Assembly (NCBI GenBank): GCA_009760855.2
Contig: WPIO01000044.1
Coordinates: forward strand, 2,739,393 to 2,799,392
Reading direction: 5' to 3'
DNA length: 60,000 nucleotides
From: Cristatella mucedo
Taxonomy: Eukaryota > Bryozoa > Phylactolaemata > Cristatellidae
Both the position numbers and the translations under genes were made by a program. Below the pieces are notes generated by a model, which saw nothing but the letters and a program-made list of their open reading frames with translations, ran no database searches and had not been told where the DNA came from. This document shows, in pieces, positions 1 through 10,040 of the stretch (positions are counted from its first letter, which is position 1; the number at the start of each line of letters is the position of its first letter).

Positions 1-1160
1 TTCAATTATACATTCAAAGTCTGCATAACTAACATGTAGACATGTATTAAGGTGTTTGAAAGAATCAAACTTAATAAACTTACTCTTCATTTGGCATTAC
101 ATAAACTGTTGCTCCAGAGTTTATACTTTCACATAATTCTAAATGTTAATTTACTTGTTTTTTATCAAAGAATCTATTTAAGTATCTATGACAATAATAC
201 TGTTTTCCTCCTGAGTTTACAGGTCTACATAATGAGTTGAAATAACTAATCAACATATAATGTTCTTTTTCATCTTTTTTAAGTAATAATAGATTTACAT
301 GTCTTCCATCTTTCTCATCTGACTTTTTAACAACTCTTAAGGGAGAAACTCTAAACTCTTTATATCCACATGAATAAACATGTATACTAACATTCATTGC
401 TTTCTCTAATTCATCAACATCTTTAACCATTAAAGGCCATTCAATTTCGTTAATCAAGTGAGAATATTTAATAGATACTCTTTCTTTTAAGTCACTTATC
501 TTCCATTTATTTCTTTCTACAGGATTTAAAGCTCTTAAAACACACCATAAAGCCCAAAACTCATCACCAACATTTTTTAAGTTAATTATACACTTCTTTC
601 TTAGCAAGATATTCAGAAGCTTCAGTATATGTTCCACCACCTGTATGTATATATTTAGAAACAACAACTGAAAATGAATGATATCCAAGAAACAACCATC
701 CAGAGTCAACGTTATGTTCGATTAACATTTCTGAGTTTGTTCCTAGCAAAAGCATTATTTTTTCATAAATTGTATTTGCTGACTCACTATCCATTGTTAA
801 CATTGATTTTGATTGTGCTCCTTTTCTTTCTCTTTCTCCATAATCAAGCATTTTTATATCACATGATACTTTAAAGTGAACTCTAATAAATGGCCATGAA
901 CTTCTAACTCTATTAAGTAACTTATTAGTTTGATATCTAAGAAATTCTTGAAGTGATTCCAAGTCTGCATATCTTCTTTTTGTTTTATAAGTAAAAGTTA
1001 AAGTATTTCCACCACCAGTAACAATTGGCTCTGTAAAACCAACTTTATTAAGTCTTCCCTGTTTTCTAACATATTTTCTACTTGTTGAATCAAAGTCGAT
1101 ATTCATTAAACTTCTAGTTTCAAATGCAAAAGAATTTCTTTGTCTTAATTGAGAAGACAT
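1..1160 (-). pseudogene. Polinton/adintovirus-type DNA polymerase B, N-terminal part (broken)
   Basis: An AT-rich block reads on the minus strand as the front of a protein-primed family B DNA polymerase carried by Polinton/Maverick or adintovirus elements. It starts at an ATG near 1160. The N-terminal domain includes FWALWCVLRALNP, HVNLLLLKK and a CHRYLNRFF zinc-finger-like remnant, all typical of these proteins. Near base 10-60 the strand reads YADFEC, the Exo I motif (Asp-x-Glu). The gene is broken: the first open stretch ends at 582 in an A/G-rich run and the reading continues in another frame down to about 146, where a further stop occurs. The window edge removes the rest. It is an endogenous relic, not a working gene. 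Assignment rests on motif recognition; a search against polymerase B profiles would settle it. Confidence 0.68.
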
Positions 1161-1510
1161 TTGCTATATAAGGTAAAAATATTTCTGCTAAAATAAATTA
1201 ATTATTAGAAGAACTGTAAGTTTATTAAACAAAGTAACCCAAATGACGCTATCTTAGTGATGAAAGTTTTTTCACGATGCGATGTCGGGTAATTTTTGGA
1301 CAGCCGACGGTGAAACAGAGGATGGACAAAAATTAGCTGATGTCGTTTCGGGGAAAAAACATTTATCATACCTAGCGACGTAACCTAGCGCCCATTGCCG
1401 CTCGGTGCGCGCGTCTACGCGCAATAAGCAGGCCGCCACGAAACGAGCGTTTCTGGCGCTGACCTACTTACCATTACTAAAGGGGGTCGTGAGTCCGCGG
1501 CGTGAATCGG
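1161..1510. other. Transition from AT-rich viral relic to GC-rich DNA
   Basis: Base composition switches sharply near 1255-1265 from AT-rich sequence, continuous with the polymerase relic, to CpG-rich sequence. The switch is probably the edge of the inserted element or of a rearrangement. No coding sequence is recognised and no terminal repeat could be identified here. Confidence 0.4.
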
Positions 1511-2335
1511 GAAGCGAGACACACAAATTGGGGACTTTACTGAGCTTTATTCGCAAGCGCACAAAGTTGCTGCGCGTCTAGCTCAGTTTTATCTCCACAC
1601 TCCTCACACGCTCTCAACAGCACAAGCACTCTTGCGGAGGGAATACGTCCCCGCTCTTAGGCTACCTACGTCTATTGTGAGGAACGACCCAAATAGGACA
1701 GAGAGCCCGAACCGGAGCCTAGACCCTGACCGGAGAACTAGGGCTCCGCTTCCACCTTACGGCAGGAATACCTCATGCTCTACGCCAAGCACTCTTGGCG
1801 AGACCACGTGCACGCGCACACACACGAAACACGGAAGAAATACAAAAATGCGAGCACGGGCGCTATACGACCGTATTCGGTGGCGTCCACCGAATCCTCC
1901 AGGCGCTGTCTCGTCCTGTCCCTCAATCGCCGGCGAACAGCCCGCCCTCCTCCCTCGCTTTCAGAGAAACGAATCCGGCAACTACCTGCGACGGCGTCGA
2001 GACTAAGCCGAAGATGAAGAATAGGCCCCTAGCGAGCGTCGCTCTACCTTTATATAACTAGCCGGGACGATGGGGTTGACAGCCCAGCCAATATCAATCA
2101 CCTCAGCGACCTCGGCGTCCCCTTGCTCACAGTTCGAGAACGCAGATGCTCTTCACCCACTTCTTTTGTTCTCATGGAAACCATTCAGAAAATCTAGGAT
2201 GGCTGGCGGCGACAGCGACCTTGGGCAAGCGTTGCCCTATTCTCGAATTGCTAGCTGTAGCTATAGGGTTGATACTCCAGGAAATATCAATCACCTCACT
2301 GTCTTACTACAATGGCTGCATCCTCTTGTTCTAGG
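1510..2335 (-). mobile_element. Possible LTR-like promoter/terminator unit (minus strand)
   Basis: Read on the minus strand this GC-rich block has a good TATA box (TATATAAAGG, 2047-2056). An AATAAA poly(A) signal lies 500 bases downstream (1546-1551). Upstream of the TATA are two direct copies of a roughly 35-base module containing AATATCAATCACCTCA (2090s and 2280s on the plus strand). That arrangement resembles U3-R-U5 of a solo LTR. No matching second LTR, primer-binding site or target duplication was found, so the call is tentative. Open frames here (for example 1632-2006 plus) show no known domain. Confidence 0.3.
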
Positions 2336-3777
2336 ACAGAGGTGTTTCCTGCTGAGCAATTCTCGTGCGCTCTAAAACTGAGTCAGGCCGGCGCTGTGCT
2401 ACAATACTATCTAAACATAGACTATGACATTTCTTGCAAGGTCCTAAATCACTATAATATTTGTTGTAGTTAGATACTCGGCGGTGGGTTGCATCGGCTT
2501 TGGCCGCTCGGCGGCTGTGTGCTATGGTCGTACAGGCGGCCGGCTCTCCTTTGTGGTTTACCGTCTGGATTTTCCACAGAGGAGTTTGGCTGCATGCTAT
2601 TAGCGGCGTTACCTTTCGGCAATTGCGACGCAGACGCGTGTAAGAGCGGCAGTTGGGAATTGGACGCAGGGCACAGTGGCTAGGGAGGCTGTTTCGCTGT
2701 GAGCCATCTCGAGGGAGAGCTTGCTGCGTCGCTTTTGGAATAAAGTCGTCTGTCACAATAATATTTAGAAGGAGCTAATAATCGGTGGAAATGCTAAAAT
2801 CATGGAAATGCTCAAGCATTTCCATGATCTCACAGCTTTGGCTAAGAACTTTTCAGCTGCATATCTTACTTGCGTGAGGGATGCATTAAATATAATTCCT
2901 ATTCAAAGCTGTAGCTGATTGCTAAAACGGTATCAGGCTAAAGCTAACTTTCGCGTCGTATCGAAAAAATTCTCAGCGAGAGTATTTCTAGATAAAGATT
3001 AAGAAAAATCCATACGTTTTATGACTGTAGCAGCAAAAGTAAGGGAAAAGCGCCCAGTCCACCGAAATAGCCCGAGCGCTAACCATCATGGTTTTCTGAT
3101 GCAGCTGGTGTCAGCCATTTCAAACCGCTATTAATGAACACACTATTGAGATACGCAGGCTGGTGACCTTGATTATTTCGGTCAGGATCGGTTGTTACTC
3201 AAAGGCGAGGTTTAAAGACCGTATTTACCGTAAGCTTAGTTGGCTAAAGCATGACTGTACCCTACTAAGGTTCACTAGTCGGGGGTCGCTGATGCCAGCA
3301 GCTGGGTCACCCCGACTCGGCCAGTCCTACCCTTTGACTAGAGAGCAGGTCGAGTGCTTAAGCCCGTGCACTTTGGTAGTCAGCTCGGTATACTCTCGTG
3401 AGATTCACGCGTAGACTGAGGCGGGGAGTGGTCCGCGTCACTCAGTACTCGAATCCAGAACAATTTTGTCCTGGCGCTCCTTGACGCCGCGGCCAACCGC
3501 GGAATGACACGAGAAACCGACTAAACTGGGGTTTGTAAGTTAGGTGCTCGCGTATTCTGCGCGCCCACATATCGTGCTGTTCGTGCAATCCCCAAAGCCG
3601 GCGTCCTCGGCAAGCTGAGATGCGCTTCGTTTTCGCTAGACCCCCGTTATGCAGCCTCTCGTGCCTTTGACGAGAGATTAGTGACGATAGCGATGGCTGG
3701 TATTCCGGGAGAGCGCTGTCGGCTATTGTAAAAAATTGCGGCAGCCGATGGCTCGCCTTCACACTTTCGCGATAGCT
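2336..3777. other. GC-rich unassigned stretch with one perfect hairpin
   Basis: No domain is recognisable on either strand. Several open frames (2331-2756 minus, 3163-3414 plus, 3442-3762 minus) look like chance frames in GC-rich DNA. The only clear structure is the inverted repeat at 2799-2828, listed separately. The block may be eroded LTR-retrotransposon interior, judging by the LTR that follows. Confidence 0.3.
2799..2828. repeat. Perfect 14-bp inverted repeat, 2-base loop
   Basis: ATCATGGAAATGCT at 2799-2812 is followed after two bases by its exact reverse complement at 2815-2828. It would form a tight hairpin or cruciform. A third partial copy (TGGAAATGCT) lies just upstream at 2786-2795. 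Function unknown; it could be the closed end of a small foldback element. Confidence 0.8.
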
Positions 3778-4116
3778 TGTATTATCATTACTCTGCGCTC
3801 CTTGCTGTCTGTGCCTACTGCTGTTATAATTAGCACGAATGCCTCACTTGCGGCTATTGGTTAAGCCGTTGAAACAGCGTAGCGTCCGGTCACTAATGTA
3901 CGCCTCCTGCGGCCAATGGTTAATCTATTGACGGAGCACAACGTCCCGCCCCTAACGCGCGGTATATTTCCGACGTGGCTGCGGCGATTCATCAACCTTT
4001 CATATTTGTACGCTTTGGGAGGTATAAAGATAGTCTCTTTTATCGATCGCGCTCGTGCTTGTGCCTCCGTGAGACTCCACTAGGTCTGCCCCGGCCAAAG
4101 TCGCAGTACCACTTCA
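3778..4116 (+). mobile_element. LTR of a Gypsy-like retrotransposon (plus strand)
   Basis: The proposed LTR runs from TGTATT (3778) to ACTTCA (4111-4116), so it has the TG...CA ends of an LTR. It holds two inverted or direct CCAAT boxes (ATTGG at 3856-3860, CCAAT at 3913-3917) inside two degenerate tandem repeats of about 60 bases (3840-3899 and 3900-3959), then a TATAAA at 4023-4028. Immediately 3' is an initiator-Met-like primer-binding site. A second, inverted copy of its 3' end lies near 7955-8062. Boundaries are inferred; a target duplication was not confirmed. Confidence 0.6.
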
Positions 4117-4117
4117 A

Positions 4118-4134
4118 TGGGTAGCAGAAGATGG
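4118..4134 (+). other. Primer-binding site resembling initiator tRNA-Met
   Basis: TGGGTAGCAGAAGATGG sits one base after the LTR's terminal CA. The complement of a eukaryotic initiator tRNA-Met 3' end is TGGTAGCAGAGGATGG. The site differs by one inserted G and one substitution, so it looks like a slightly decayed minus-strand primer site of an LTR retrotransposon. Confidence 0.6.
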
Positions 4135-4603
4135 CTTAACCGGAGCGCCGGCAATGCGACCGCAACTCATAGGAGGCACACGTCGGCACGGCCCCTGGCG
4201 AGCAGCCGGCCATAAAGGCCGCCGACCTTTAAGCAAAGCTCGGACGCAGCTTCCACAATCAGGCGACTCCTGCCGGTCGCCCCCATGCGAGTCCCTATAG
4301 CCAGTCCCACGCGCTCGTCTCCGGTCGACTCCATCCTGCGAGAACATCTCCAGCTCGTCAATACGGCCGTGTCATTCTCAAGGTTCCAATCCGCTGGATC
4401 GATTTTGTGGTTGTGCTCCTCGGTGCTCTCCGCCAAGACGCTCTTGCGGGTGCATTCCGCAGGAGGGGCGCTCTTGCGGGCCGCTTTCACCTCGACAGAG
4501 GCCACTATCGCCTCGTCGCCGGGCGTTGTCACCTGCTGCCGCTCCTTTGCCTCCGGCTGCTGCCGCTGTGCACTTGCTTTATTCTGGCGTAATTACTCAC
4601 TAC
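4135..4603 (+). mobile_element. Internal region of the LTR element, truncated
   Basis: GC-rich sequence directly after the primer-binding site; by position it should be the leader and gag start. Open frames exist on both strands (4285-4611 plus, 4167-4532 minus), but no nucleocapsid knuckle, protease or reverse transcriptase motif is visible. It stops abruptly near 4604, where AT-rich polymerase-like sequence begins. Confidence 0.4.
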
Positions 4604-4884
4604 TACCTTGAAGAAGGCATTTAGAAGCGGAAGAACATTCCGAATATCCAAGAAATTTCAGAAGAGAAGATGATTTATCTGAGAAATTTGTTTTAGATTC
4701 AATTCCAAATGAGAAATACATAATTTACTATCAATATTCAGTTTTACTTTAATCAGGGTTATGTGCTAGAGAAAATCCATAGGGTAATGAGCTTTGATCA
4801 AGAGAATTAGTTAATATCTTGTTTTGAGTACAACAGTAAACTTAGGAATGCTTTTAAGAATGACTGCGAACAGGGTTTCTTTAA
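4604..4884 (+). pseudogene. Viral-type DNA polymerase B, central fragment
   Basis: AT-rich DNA reads on the plus strand as a decayed piece of a Polinton/adintovirus polymerase B. Near 4760 it carries KIHRVMSFDQ, which matches the conserved segment just before the FFK-NN/KTMEN motifs of these enzymes. Stops and frame changes are present. The fragment ends at an (AAT)n run where a LINE has inserted; the same gene resumes beyond 6624. It lies opposite in strand to the polymerase piece at 1-1160, so it belongs to a second copy or to an inverted segment. Confidence 0.6.
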
Positions 4885-6572
4885 TAATAATAATAATAAT
4901 AGTAATTCACTTGATAAAGCGCCCTCAGAGAACTTAATCTCTTACTGGGCGCTTTACATTTGCTGCAAAGGGAAATGCAATTGAATGGTGAGTAAAATCA
5001 TGTTTGAAAAACCAACAAAAATGAATAACATGGTTAGGGTGACATGCACAGAGTCAGCATGCAGATGTGGTTAGTGGCAGCATGCACAGTGTCAGCACGC
5101 ATAAGCACATCAAGGACGAATCACAGGGACCCACTAAATGCTGTCCTAAATAGGTGTGTTTTAAGTTCTTTATAAACGTGGTCAGGTCAGAGGATGTTCT
5201 GACGCTGGTCGGGAGGGAGTTCCAGGTTGTGGGAGCATACGAACTAAATGCATAGTCTCCAAAGGATTTGAGGTTTATACGGGGTGTTTGTAGACTGTTG
5301 GATTCCGAAAAGCGGGTGGTACGATACTTGGCCTGATGGGGTAGTATATCTGAGAGATAGGCTGGAGCCAAAGAATTAAGTGACATACAAGTGAGCGACA
5401 AAACCTTGAAGTCAGTCCATTGCTTGACTGGTAGTCAGTGCAGGTCGGCGAGAAATGGAGTAATGTGGCAACTGAGACGTTCACGACAGACCAGCCTAGC
5501 TGCGGAGTTTTGCACCAGCTGCAATCGCCTGATTGCACATGCCGGTAGGCCAGCGAGCAGTGAGTTGCAGAAGTCGAGATGGGATGTCGCGAATGCATGG
5601 ACCAACTTAGATGTGGTATCCTTATCTAAACAAGCCCGGATTTTAGCACTGTTGTGAAGCTGAAAGTAGGCCGATTTGACTGTGGAGCTGATATGGTCGT
5701 CTAACGAGAGGTCACTTTGGAATATGACACCTAGATTTCGAGCTGATTCAACTGGAGATATGCTGGCAGAGCCAATTTTGAGCGTAAGCCTTTCCAATTT
5801 GTGAATCACACTGGGTTTGCCCATAACTAGTAAGTTAGTTTTATTGTCATTTAGTCTTAGAAAATATGCTGCCATCCATGTGCGGATCTCATCAATGCAT
5901 GCAGCAAGTGAGTTGAGAGAATTCGAGGTGCTCGAAGGCTGGGAGGGATCAAAGCAAAGGTACAACTGAGTGTCATCCGCATAGAAGTGAAAGCCTAGAT
6001 TGTGCTTGGCAATCACATCAGCAAGAGGGAGAGTATAAACCATGAAAAGATCCAGACCTAGCACGGAGCCCTGAGGTACGCCTTATTTCAGAGGTACCTC
6101 AGATGATCTTTGTCCATTCACGTCAATACTCTTGATTCTCCCACTGAGATAGGACCTTAACCACTGCAGAGCAGTGCCAGTGATGCCCAGGCGAGATGAG
6201 AGGCGCTCTAGAAGAACTTGGTGATCGATGGTATCAAAATCTGCCGAAAGATCGAGCGAAACAAGCAGAGACACTCTACCCATGTCTGCATTCCTAAGTA
6301 GGTCGTCGTATACCCTAAGCAATGCTGACTCTGTGGAGTGATCAGCTCTTAAGCCAGACTGGAACTTACTAGCAAGGTGTGAGGTTTCGATATATGAGTT
6401 TAGCTGGTCTGCCACGACCCGTTCCAGTGTCTTTGGTAGGAAAAAGAGAGACTGAGCGGTAGTTGCTTAAGTTCTCTTTGGTCTAGTGTCGTTTTTTTGA
6501 GAAGTGGCCTGACTACAGCTTTTTTGAAAAGTGCTGGGACATGACCTGAGGCTAATGACATATTAATAATGT
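4885..6572 (-). mobile_element. L2/CR1-group LINE copy 1, 5'-truncated
   Basis: A minus-strand LINE beginning at an (AAT)n tail, followed by the family's conserved 3' hairpin and UTR. The reverse transcriptase frame is broken into pieces (6083-6415, 5435-6064, 5054-5598) holding [19 protein letters not shown] and [15 protein letters not shown]. The 5' end stops in the RT domain. TTCTTTAA at 4877-4884 and 6624-6631 looks like the target-site duplication, with about 50 extra bases between the LINE's 5' end and the right-hand copy. It landed inside the viral-type polymerase gene. Confidence 0.85.
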
Positions 6573-6623
6573 TAGAGTTAGATGTTTAATTAGATGTAAG
6601 AATTTAGTTAGATGTTTAATAGC

Positions 6624-7002
6624 TTCTTTAAGCTATTAAATAATACATTTTTGTAAGACTATGGAGAATGTTGGGGGTAGGACTAATGTAAAGTTATTTA
6701 CAAAAGTTAGTGATAATAAGCTCATAGAAAAAAAATAAAACGGAGCCCTAGATAAGTTGATTTTAGGATATTTAGTAAGGATCTGGTAGCTATGGAAACT
6801 AGTAAGTCTAGAGTTAAACTGGATAGGCCAATTTAAATTGGGTTTGCGATATCAGATATTTTAAAGAAACATGTGGTGAAGTTTTAGTACGAAGTAATAA
6901 AAGATCATTTTAAGGAGAATGTAAGACTTGCTTACACTAATACAGATGCATTACTAATGCACATACTTAGTGAAAAAGTGTATACAGATTTCGAGTAATG
7001 CT
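6624..7002 (+). pseudogene. Viral-type DNA polymerase B, palm C-terminal fragment
   Basis: This is the continuation of the polymerase relic on the far side of the LINE. The plus strand shows SFFKLLNN, then after a one-base frame change KTMENVGGRTNVKL, and further on YTNTDAL, a variant of the catalytic YTDTDSL motif C of protein-primed family B polymerases. Several stops are present. It is cut at 7003 by another LINE tail. It is clearly inactive and old but still easy to recognise. Confidence 0.68.
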
Positions 7003-7462
7003 AATAATAATAATAATACACTTGATAAAGCTCCCTCATAGAACTCAATCTATTTCTAGGTGCTTTACATTTGCTGCAAAGGAAAAGCGATCAAATGGTG
7101 AGTGGTATCGTGTTTTATGAGCAACATGAATAACATGGTTAGGGGTGACATGCACAGGTCAGCATTGCAAGTGTGGTTAGTGGCAGCATGCATTGTCAGC
7201 ACGCATAAGCATATAAAGGACGAATCACAGGGACCCACTAAATGCTATCATAAATAGGTGCGTTTTTAAGTTCATTTTAAATGTGTTTAAGTCAGGGGAT
7301 GTTGTAACGCAAGTCGGGAGTGAGTTCCAGGCTTTGAGTTCCAGGCTTTGGAAGCATACGAACTAAAGGCGTGGTCTCCAAAGGATATGAGGTTTGTACG
7401 AGGTCTTGGTAAACTGTTGGATTCCGAAAATTAGGTGGTACGATGCTTGGCCTGTTGCGGCT
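7003..7462 (-). mobile_element. LINE copy 2, 3' end only
   Basis: Same family and orientation as the copy at 4885-6572, starting from an (AAT)n tail and ending in the region encoding the last residues of the RT protein. A 15-base tandem duplication (GAGTTCCAGGCTTTG, about 7322-7350) is private to this copy. It also interrupts the polymerase relic. Confidence 0.8.
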
Positions 7463-7954
7463 ACTAAGTCGGAAGCAGCCCCACATCCGCTTCATTCGCC
7501 AGTATCGCAGCAGGATAGCTGCGACAGCTGAACGAGTTCCGCTCGGCTGTCTGTTTCTTGTGAGAAGTTGAAGGTGGGATCGACCGGTCGCGAAGCTGTC
7601 TCATCGCCTATCTACCGTCCCGGTCTCAGCTCCGGCTCAAGCTGCTTCTACTCGAAGCCGAAGCGTCTCGGCCTCAAGCTCGGGCTCCTCATCCATGTGA
7701 ACATGTGAACAGCAGCAGATTCAATTCATTACGCAGCTTGTGGTAGTCCCTTTTAGGCCGCCCGGTTGATTACCCCAATTGCGGATCGCATTATCGCCCA
7801 GACGCAGCAAGCTTTAATGAACCGCAATCTTTCGCCTTGCAATTGTCTTTTCCAGCGTCAGAAGCCAAGGCAAGAAGTGCTTCCCGCCGTTAAACATTTC
7901 GTACCGTAGCATTGGGGTCCCATATAGGACAAAGAAAGTCAGGTACTCTTTTCG
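7463..7954. other. GC-rich stretch, probable LTR-element interior
   Basis: No domain is recognised. It lies just 3' (on the minus strand) of the primer-binding-like site at 7960-7984, so it is probably the eroded leader/gag region of the minus-strand LTR element. Confidence 0.3.
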
Positions 7955-8062
7955 GCACGAATTAATCATTCTCTGCCGCCAGTTGAAGTGTTACTGTGAC
8001 TCCGGCAGCAACAGTTCTAGTGGAGTTTCACTGAGGCACAAGCGTGAGCGCTAAAAGAACTC
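7955..8062 (-). mobile_element. Second LTR 3' end plus primer-binding site (minus strand)
   Basis: On the minus strand this reads as the 3' end of the LTR at 3778-4116. The shared segments include GCTTGTGCCTC, ACTCCACTAG and the terminal CACTTCA. TGGCGGCAGAGAATG follows where the primer-binding site should be, again close to the initiator-Met type. The upstream U3 could not be aligned, so the element is truncated or diverged. Confidence 0.55.
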
Positions 8063-8088
8063 TCGCTACAGGAGTCACTGTAACACTT
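7986..8088. repeat. Inverted repeat, 18-bp arms, one mismatch
   Basis: AAGTGTTACTGTGACTCC (7986-8003) and GGAGTCACTGTAACACTT (8071-8088) are inverted copies with a single mismatch; weaker pairing continues inward to about 33 bases per arm. The left arm is the LTR's 3' end, so the right arm is an inverted duplicate of it within about 100 bases. Confidence 0.7.
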
Positions 8089-8403
8089 AGCCTCTTGTAG
8101 CCCTGACGTACCTAGAGTTCCCTAGTAGTACTATTTATTTGCCCTGTTATTGCTTGAGCGCGCGATTGTCTTATGAAGAGATTAATCAAAGGGTTGTTCC
8201 TCCCGCGCTAGCCGAGGGAATGCGAAATTACTGGGGGCCGGCGTAAATAGTGTACGGTAAGTCGAGCAGGAAATAGCGTAGGTTCCCGGTTCGATTGCTA
8301 TTTCCACACTTGGTGAGTGAGTCATCATTCAGGTTTACAAAAATTCGTCACTACCTCTGAGCATTAAGCTATAGAGAGGCACACAGACTTGCCACTAAGG
8401 TGG
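8089..8403. other. Unassigned GC-rich stretch
   Basis: No coding or repeat assignment. It may be the U3 of the minus-strand LTR, but TATA and CCAAT boxes are not convincing. Confidence 0.25.
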
Positions 8404-8597
8404 GGATGGTGAGCCGTAAAGGATCACTAGGTAAGGTGTTTGCTTTTCACGACCTCGGCCCCGAGGTCGTGGGTTCGAATCTAGCGGTGGGCGATCTTTT
8501 ATCGCTACTACAAGCGGTGGTGATAGCCGTAAAGGCTCTTCTGTCGCTATACAAAAAGAGGCTGTTAAATCAGCTAGTATTATTATATTATATTACG
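8404..8597 (+). mobile_element. tRNA-derived SINE, family 1
   Basis: Head with RNA polymerase III boxes: an A-box-like segment after GAGCCGTAAAGG and a B box GGTTCGAATC near 8471. A shared body follows (GCGGTGGTGATAGCCGTAAA, then CTGTCGCTATAC), then AGAGGCTGTTAAATCAGCTAG and a short AT tail. At least nine more copies lie in this window, in both orientations. The acceptor stem is lost, so it is a SINE and not a tRNA gene. Confidence 0.85.
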
Positions 8598-8943
8598 GGA
8601 CGAATTTTTTGCGGTAGTTTTCCGTACCAAAATTTGGCGTATCTTGGCGCATCAGACTGCTCCTGAGACTTAGTGCTCTTACTTCAACGCTTTAGTTTCA
8701 CCGACGTCCAGCGGCAAGTGAGGGGCTAGGTAAGCTTGAGCGCCCTCCTCCTAGGTGTGGCTGAAGGAAGAGCTGGGCTTCCACAACCAGCATCGACAAC
8801 CTTCCAACCTTCCACAACCACTCGACCCCAAAAAATCCCAATGTCCTTAGCAGCACTTTCCGGACGGCTACTCGGCTTCTCCAAAAGGGCTACCGGGAGC
8901 ATGCACACTCTGAGCGAAGATTCAAGGTTTTCACCTTAAACTA

Positions 8944-9058
8944 AATACTAGCTGATTTAAAAGCCTCATTGCATAGCGGCGAAAGACCCGCAATGGCTAT
9001 CACCGCCGCTTGCAGTAGGCAAAAAGAATCGCCTGCTACAGGATTCGTAACGACCCCA
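8944..9058 (-). mobile_element. SINE family 1, partial
   Basis: The reverse strand carries the TAGCTGATTTAAAAGCCTC tail motif, the GCTATCACCGCCGCTTGCAG body and part of the tRNA head, which ends before the A box. Diverged and 5'-truncated. Confidence 0.75.
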
Positions 9059-9883
9059 GTCTTTTAGAGCGAGCACCGTACCTCGTAGGCTATCGAAGCC
9101 CAGTTTTCTCCTTAAGATACTCTTATCAAATTTGAAGTGGTCTAAACAGAATGCTAGTGTAGCGCGGATTCGGTGAGAACGTCGTGGTTTGTTTTAGTAG
9201 ATACTATAATTAAGCTTTACAAAAAAGTCGTATTTTTAATGGTACTGAGGAGGTACATTCTTTTTATACAGGTCTGAGGAAGCCTGTCGGGGGCACCGCT
9301 TCAGGCTCTGCGAACGAGGGTACTAGTTGTTTTAGACAGGGTCTAAAAAACGAACGTCTAGCGTCAAGCGGCTAAAAAGTCTGATGGGTGATGCTAGTTC
9401 CAAGACGTAATTAAGATTATCACAAAATGGAGCACTGCAACTCTTTTAGGTGAGTTGAAATGATCATTTTATCGACGCTCGAGCGGCGACCAGGAATCGG
9501 CGTCTGCATCCAGAGAAAGCTGCCATTTCTTTTTAAAGACGCTTAATAGTGTTGATCTGGGTGCAGTACACAGATGATCTCTCACAAAGCTGCGTTTATC
9601 CGGTAGACTTCCCTCCGGACAGACGCCGACTTGCTCCTCGCAAAGGACATTTACTCGACATATTTAGTCCCACCCACGACAGATTCGATGGCCGACTTAG
9701 CCCCGCCCGTGCTCTAATCCGGGAGGCAGGTATGAAAGAGGGTTCCCTGGAAAAGGCCAAGACCACACCAGTAGAAGTTGAGTTCACCGCTGCAGTCATT
9801 GTTGTAGATTAGTTTGAGAATACTATAAATACAAAGGAAGATAGGCATTAAAATCCTTTTTTCGGGAAAGGGAAGAGTGGTAG
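9059..9883. other. Unassigned stretch
   Basis: Moderately GC-rich sequence without a recognised gene. An open frame at 9549-9812 plus (87 codons) has an equally open opposite strand and no domain that I know. It is probably eroded repeat DNA. Confidence 0.25.
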
Positions 9884-10040
9884 AATAATAATGGAAGCAC
9901 TAATAGAGCAGTACATAGAGCAGTAATAGAACTAAATCTCTTCTTAGGCACATTGCATATGCTGTAAACATGGTTGGTGACAACATACAGTGTCAGGAAT
10001 CAAAAGCAAACCAAGAACGAACCCGTCATTTGTGAATAGG
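9884..10040 (-). mobile_element. Very decayed LINE 3' end
   Basis: AATAATAATGG followed by a recognisable but diverged version of the LINE 3' hairpin (AACTAAATCTCTTCTTAGGC) and the ACATGGTTGG-GTGACA segment. One of the oldest copies in the window. Confidence 0.55.

Noticed and set aside
1632-2061. Overlapping plus-strand frames of 80-124 codons
   Set aside because: Arg/Pro-rich translations in GC-rich DNA with no domain, open in several frames at once; more likely chance within an LTR-like repeat.
8400-8500. tRNA gene suggested by the B box and tRNA-like head
   Set aside because: No acceptor stem pairing or anticodon arm, and many dispersed copies share a non-tRNA body and tail, so it is a SINE.
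9549-9812. An 87-codon plus-strand frame with YTDD near its start
   Set aside because: YTDD alone is not enough for a reverse transcriptase; flanking RT blocks are missing and the opposite strand is equally open.
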